DNA from: Ferribacterium limneticum
GTDB taxonomy: Bacteria > Pseudomonadota > Gammaproteobacteria > Burkholderiales > Rhodocyclaceae
DNA: 64,000 nucleotides
Direction: 5' to 3'
Assembly: GCF_020510585.1 (NCBI RefSeq)
Contig: NZ_CP075190.1
Coordinates: forward strand, 2,602,001 to 2,666,000
Part shown: one piece after another, positions 61,115 to 64,000 of the stretch
Layout of the letters: every line of letters begins with the position of its first letter
How positions within the stretch are numbered: position 1 is the first letter of the stretch
Notes under the pieces: generated by a model
What the model was told of the DNA's origin: nothing
Databases searched by the model: none
The model's input: the letters and a program-made list of their open reading frames with translations, nothing else
Translations under genes and position numbers: made by a program

Positions 61115-62022
61115 GCGAGATCGACGACGAAGTCGGTAGCGACCCCGGCAACGACAACAACGGCGACGGCAGCAACTCGCCCCGCCAGCCGGCCAGCAAC
61201 GGCAAACCGGCAATCTCGATCGCCAAGCGGCAGACCAACCGGCGTCGCGTGCTGCGCACCATCCTGCTCACCGGCGGCGTCCTCGGTGCGGCAATGTCCG
61301 GCTTCCTGCCCCTCGTCTACGCCCAGAAAAAACGCCTGCGTCCGCCCGGCGCACTCGACGAGAAGGACTTTCTCGGCAGCTGCATCAAGTGCGGCCAATG
61401 CGTTCAGGTTTGTCCGGTATCGGCCATCAAGCTGGCCGACCTGGTGGATGGCATGGGGGTCGGCACGCCCTACATCGATGCCCGGAGCCAGGCCTGCGAC
61501 TTTTCCTGCGATGCCGTGCAGTGTGTTCTGGCCTGCCCGACCGGCTCGCTGACTTACCACAAGCCTGATTTCCTGCCGGTTCGCCCCGGCGCCGCGCTGG
61601 CCGCCAAGCCCATCCTGCTCGCCAAGGAAAATGACCCCGAGCCGACGCTCAACATGCACGAGCGCATCGGCGTCGCCCGCCTGACTCGCCCAGAAGCCTG
61701 CCTGGCCGTTCAGGGCAAGGGGTTCAAGGGGCAGACACGCGGTCCCGATTTCAAGGGGCAGCTCCGTTACATGGACGTCGACCGCTGGAAACCGGTCAAG
61801 GTCAGCAGCCATCCCTACGAACTCGCCGAATGCGATCTGTGCGTTCGCCAGTGCCCGGTCAAAGGCGCCATTTCCATCGAAACGGTGTTCGCGCCGGATG
61901 GCAGCCAGCGCAAGTCGCCGGTCGTCCATGAACCCTGCGTCGGCTGTGGCGTCTGCGAAATGGTCTGCCCGGTCGAACCCACTGCCATCACCATCGAAGC
62001 CGGCGAGGTCTGGAAAATATGA
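61111..62022 (+). CDS. nosG: NosG, NapG-like ferredoxin (four [4Fe-4S] clusters)
   Basis: 303 aa. A twin-arginine-like start region (TNRRRVLRTILLTGGVLGAA) and four Cys clusters: CIKCGQCVQVCPVSAIK, CDFSCDAVQCVLACPTG, CDLCVRQCPVKGAI and CVGCGVCEMVCPVEP. Homologue of NapG; with NosH it is thought to take electrons from menaquinol toward the c cytochromes. Overlaps nosD and nosH by four bases each. An N-terminal Asp/Asn/Gly-rich stretch (about 30 residues) precedes the Tat motif. Confidence 0.92.
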   Translation: MSEIDDEVGSDPGNDNNGDGSNSPRQPASNGKPAISIAKRQTNRRRVLRTILLTGGVLGAAMSGFLPLVYAQKKRLRPPGALDEKDFLGSCIKCGQCVQVCPVSAIKLADLVDGMGVGTPYIDARSQACDFSCDAVQCVLACPTGSLTYHKPDFLPVRPGAALAAKPILLAKENDPEPTLNMHERIGVARLTRPEACLAVQGKGFKGQTRGPDFKGQLRYMDVDRWKPVKVSSHPYELAECDLCVRQCPVKGAISIETVFAPDGSQRKSPVVHEPCVGCGVCEMVCPVEPTAITIEAGEVWKI

Positions 62023-63005
62023 GCGCCCTCCTCAAACGCCGATTTATCGATCAGATCAAGGTCCTCTTCGGCCATGAGCCGGCCAAGCCGACCAAGCCCG
62101 ACGACATCAGCCCCGCCGCCCAGAAGATCCACTTCTACAAGAAGGGCAACCCTAATCGGATTGCCGAGAAGGCGCATGCCCGCGCCCACGCCGAGCCGAG
62201 CCACAAATGGCGCAATCGCCGCTGGGCAACACTAATTTTCGCCAACCTGCTGTTCACGCTGTCCTTCTTCCTCGACATCCAGATTCTCGAAGGCGCGCTG
62301 ACCGCCTCGCGCTTCGTCGGTTTTCACCTGATCGACCTCAACTCCGCGCTGCAGGTCATGCTCGCCCACAAGCACATCATCAACAACCTGCTGATCGGTA
62401 CCGGCACCGTACTTGTGCTCTGGGTCCTGCTTGGCGGCCGCACCTTCTGCTCCTGGGTCTGTCCCTACCACCTGCTGGCCGAATGGGCCGAGAAAATCCA
62501 CCTGTTCCTGGCGAAGAAAAAACTCGTCACCGACCAGACCATGGATCGCCGCCTGCGCACCGTGTTCTGGGCCATTTTCGCCCTGCTCGCGCTGGCCACG
62601 GGCTACACCGTCTTCGAAGCCATCTCGCCAACCGGCATCCTGTCCCGCGCCCTGATCTACGGCCCGGGCCTGGCCCTGCTCTGGGTCCTGGCCCTGCTCT
62701 TCTTCGAAGTTTTCTTCTCGCGCCGCGCCTGGTGCCGCTATGCCTGCCCGATCGGCCTGACCTACGGTGTGGTCGGCATCGTCTCGCCGGTGCGCATCAT
62801 CTACAAGCTCGACGGCTGCTTCCACGAAGGCGACTGCCGCAAGGTCTGCCTCGTACCGCACGTGCTGGACACCGTGATCAAGGGCCGCGCAGTCGAAACC
62901 GAAGTCCCCATCGGCCCCGACTGCACGCGCTGCGGATTGTGTGTCGACGTCTGCCCGACTGGCTCGCTGAGTTTTGAGGTCAAAGGCCTGGCCAAACTGG
63001 CTTGA
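62019..63005 (+). CDS. nosH: NosH, NapH-like membrane quinol dehydrogenase
   Basis: 328 aa. Four membrane segments; CxxxCP motifs FCSWVCPYHLLAE and WCRYACPIGLTYG at membrane ends; Cys-rich HEGDCRKVCLVPH and a C-terminal ferredoxin motif CTRCGLCVDVCPTGSL. Homologue of NapH. The N-terminus is an extended cytoplasmic stretch of about 70 residues. Menaquinol as donor would fit the menB/menC genes here. The stop is followed at once by a dispersed element. Confidence 0.92.
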   Translation: MSALLKRRFIDQIKVLFGHEPAKPTKPDDISPAAQKIHFYKKGNPNRIAEKAHARAHAEPSHKWRNRRWATLIFANLLFTLSFFLDIQILEGALTASRFVGFHLIDLNSALQVMLAHKHIINNLLIGTGTVLVLWVLLGGRTFCSWVCPYHLLAEWAEKIHLFLAKKKLVTDQTMDRRLRTVFWAIFALLALATGYTVFEAISPTGILSRALIYGPGLALLWVLALLFFEVFFSRRAWCRYACPIGLTYGVVGIVSPVRIIYKLDGCFHEGDCRKVCLVPHVLDTVIKGRAVETEVPIGPDCTRCGLCVDVCPTGSLSFEVKGLAKLA

Positions 63006-63034
63006 ATTTTGGCCGTTTTTTCCGGTTGACCGTA
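63000..63034 (-). repeat. Dispersed 35-bp element at the end of nosH
   Basis: Minus strand: TACGGTCAACCGG, six As, CGGCC, AAAATTCAAGC. It includes the nosH stop codon. The following gap (63035-63241) shows no gene. Confidence 0.85.
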
Positions 63035-63241
63035 GCATCGGAATACTTTCCCATCCCCATCGATGGCAGTACGGCGCCGCCTCACGACGGCATGTGAAGG
63101 CATAACAAAAGTGATAAAGTCCAGAAAAATACTTGGACGAACCCATTGTTCGCCTTCGCACTGCGCTGTCCTGGCGCCGTGGAGATAGTTCAAGCGTCGT
63201 TGCACACAGAAAAAATACATTCGGCCACAGAAAGCCCATCA

Positions 63242-64000
63242 ATGAGCTTGAACAGCCCTCAGAAAACGTCGCTCAAGACCCGACTGACCCTCTTCACGCT
63301 GACGGTTTTTCTGATCGGAATCTGGTCGCTGGCGCTTTATGCCAGCCGGATGCTGCGCGAAGACATGCAGCACCAATTCGGCGAACAGCAGTTTGCGACG
63401 GTCTCCCTGGTCGCCTCTCAAGTGAACTCGGAGCTGGATGAGCGTTTGAAGGCACTTGAGAAAATCGCTTCTGAAATGACGCCGGCCATGCTCAACAACG
63501 CAGCCGGCCTGCAGACATTTCTCGAACAGCGGCCGATCCTGCAACTCATGTTCAACGGTGGCGTGCGTGCCGCCGGGCCTGACGCCACAGGAATCGCCTC
63601 CGTTCCCTATTCAGAGGAACGTGTCAGCACCAATTACATGGATCGCGACTACATGATCGGCACCCTCAAGGAGGGCAAACCGACCATCGGGCGCCCCGTG
63701 CTTGGCCGGGTGCTGAAGGCGCCGGTCATCGGCATGGCCGTACCGATTCGCGATAGCAACGCTCAGGTCATCGGTGCGCTGGTTGGCACGATCAACCTCG
63801 GCAAGCCTAATTTTCTCGACCGGGTGACGGAAAGCCGTTTCAGCAAGACCGGCGGCTACCTCGTGATTGCGCCGCAACACGAACTGATCGTTACGGCCAC
63901 CGACAAGAGCCGGATCATGCAACCCGCCCCGGCTCCCGGGGTCAACAAGATGCACGACAAATACGTACGGGGCTTTGAAGGCTATGGCATCGCCGTCAAC
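63242..64000 (+). CDS. Cache-domain sensor protein, N-terminal part (truncated by window end)
   Basis: 253 codons, open to the window end. One membrane segment (LTLFTLTVFLIGIWSLALYA), then a double-Cache type periplasmic sensor (VASQVNSELDERLKALEKIA; NYMDRDYMIGTLKEGKPTIG; GMAVPIRDSNAQVIGALVGT). Such a front end is used by chemoreceptors, histidine kinases and diguanylate cyclases; the output domain is outside the window. It does not belong to the nos cluster by content, marking its end. Confidence 0.8.
   Translation, partial: MSLNSPQKTSLKTRLTLFTLTVFLIGIWSLALYASRMLREDMQHQFGEQQFATVSLVASQVNSELDERLKALEKIASEMTPAMLNNAAGLQTFLEQRPILQLMFNGGVRAAGPDATGIASVPYSEERVSTNYMDRDYMIGTLKEGKPTIGRPVLGRVLKAPVIGMAVPIRDSNAQVIGALVGTINLGKPNFLDRVTESRFSKTGGYLVIAPQHELIVTATDKSRIMQPAPAPGVNKMHDKYVRGFEGYGIAVN

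Overview
The window reads as the chromosome of a high-GC (about 60-65% by eye) betaproteobacterium of the Rhodocyclaceae, most like Dechloromonas/Azonexus. This rests on a Sec-exported (clade II type) nitrous oxide reductase with a nos cluster, a RegBA redox two-component pair, a PHA synthesis locus with PhaR, and gene order such as rluD/bamD and gloB-methyltransferase-rnhA-dnaQ. The species is inferred, not proven. Nearly all of the window is coding. No tRNA, rRNA, CRISPR array, insertion sequence or integrase was seen.

Layout. 1-6 kb: the 3' end of a class I fumarase, two paralogous degenerate REC-GGDEF proteins, a zincin-like protein and a CorA-family transporter. 6-11 kb: an ilvBN operon preceded by a valine-rich leader peptide and attenuator, a PilZ protein, menB-menC. 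11-15.5 kb: a shortened KdpD-like kinase, KdpE-like regulator and the Kup potassium transporter. 15.5-22 kb: phaC-phaB-phaB-phaR, a ZIP transporter, a LysR regulator, a small lipoprotein. 22-27.3 kb: a CoA-transferase, pgeF, rluD, bamD and then a 690-bp nest of repeats. 27.3-35 kb: a Ser/Thr kinase-HDOD-GAF fusion, a DUF3293 protein, rmuC, a giant DUF748 protein. 35-42 kb: an active-looking diguanylate cyclase, a CheY-like protein, gloB, a methyltransferase, rnhA, dnaQ, a lipase-like hydrolase, an M18 aminopeptidase, an ICMT-like protein. 42-47.8 kb: cytochrome c4, regB-regA, a DUF2971 cassette, copper proteins (PCuAC, SCO). 47.9-63 kb: nosZ copy 1, a three-gene sensory island, nosZ copy 2, two c-type cytochromes, nosB, nosD, nosG, nosH. 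The window closes inside a Cache-type sensor gene.

How it works together. The right third forms a respiratory block. RegBA and a heme-c-bearing hybrid kinase are placed to sense redox or nitrogen oxides. SCO, PCuAC and a FixH-like anchored protein can handle periplasmic copper for cytochrome oxidase or NosZ. The cytochromes, NosB, NosG and NosH can deliver electrons from the quinone pool to NosZ. nosF, nosY and nosL are not in the window.

Most unusual observations. (1) A dispersed element of about 35 bp (core ACGGTCAACCGGAAAA) occurs at least 12 times in 64 kb, in both orientations. Some copies are intergenic, and some lie inside genes; four genes (menC, pgeF, gloB, nosB) read it in the same frame as TVNRKK-like peptide. 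(2) A 1,082-bp segment carrying a low-GC DUF2971 gene is bounded by a 31-bp exact direct repeat of the 3' end of regA, as if it had integrated there and restored the gene. (3) Two nosZ genes are apparently identical over 2,226 bp, ending exactly at the stop codon, but have different signal peptides and enclose a regulatory island.
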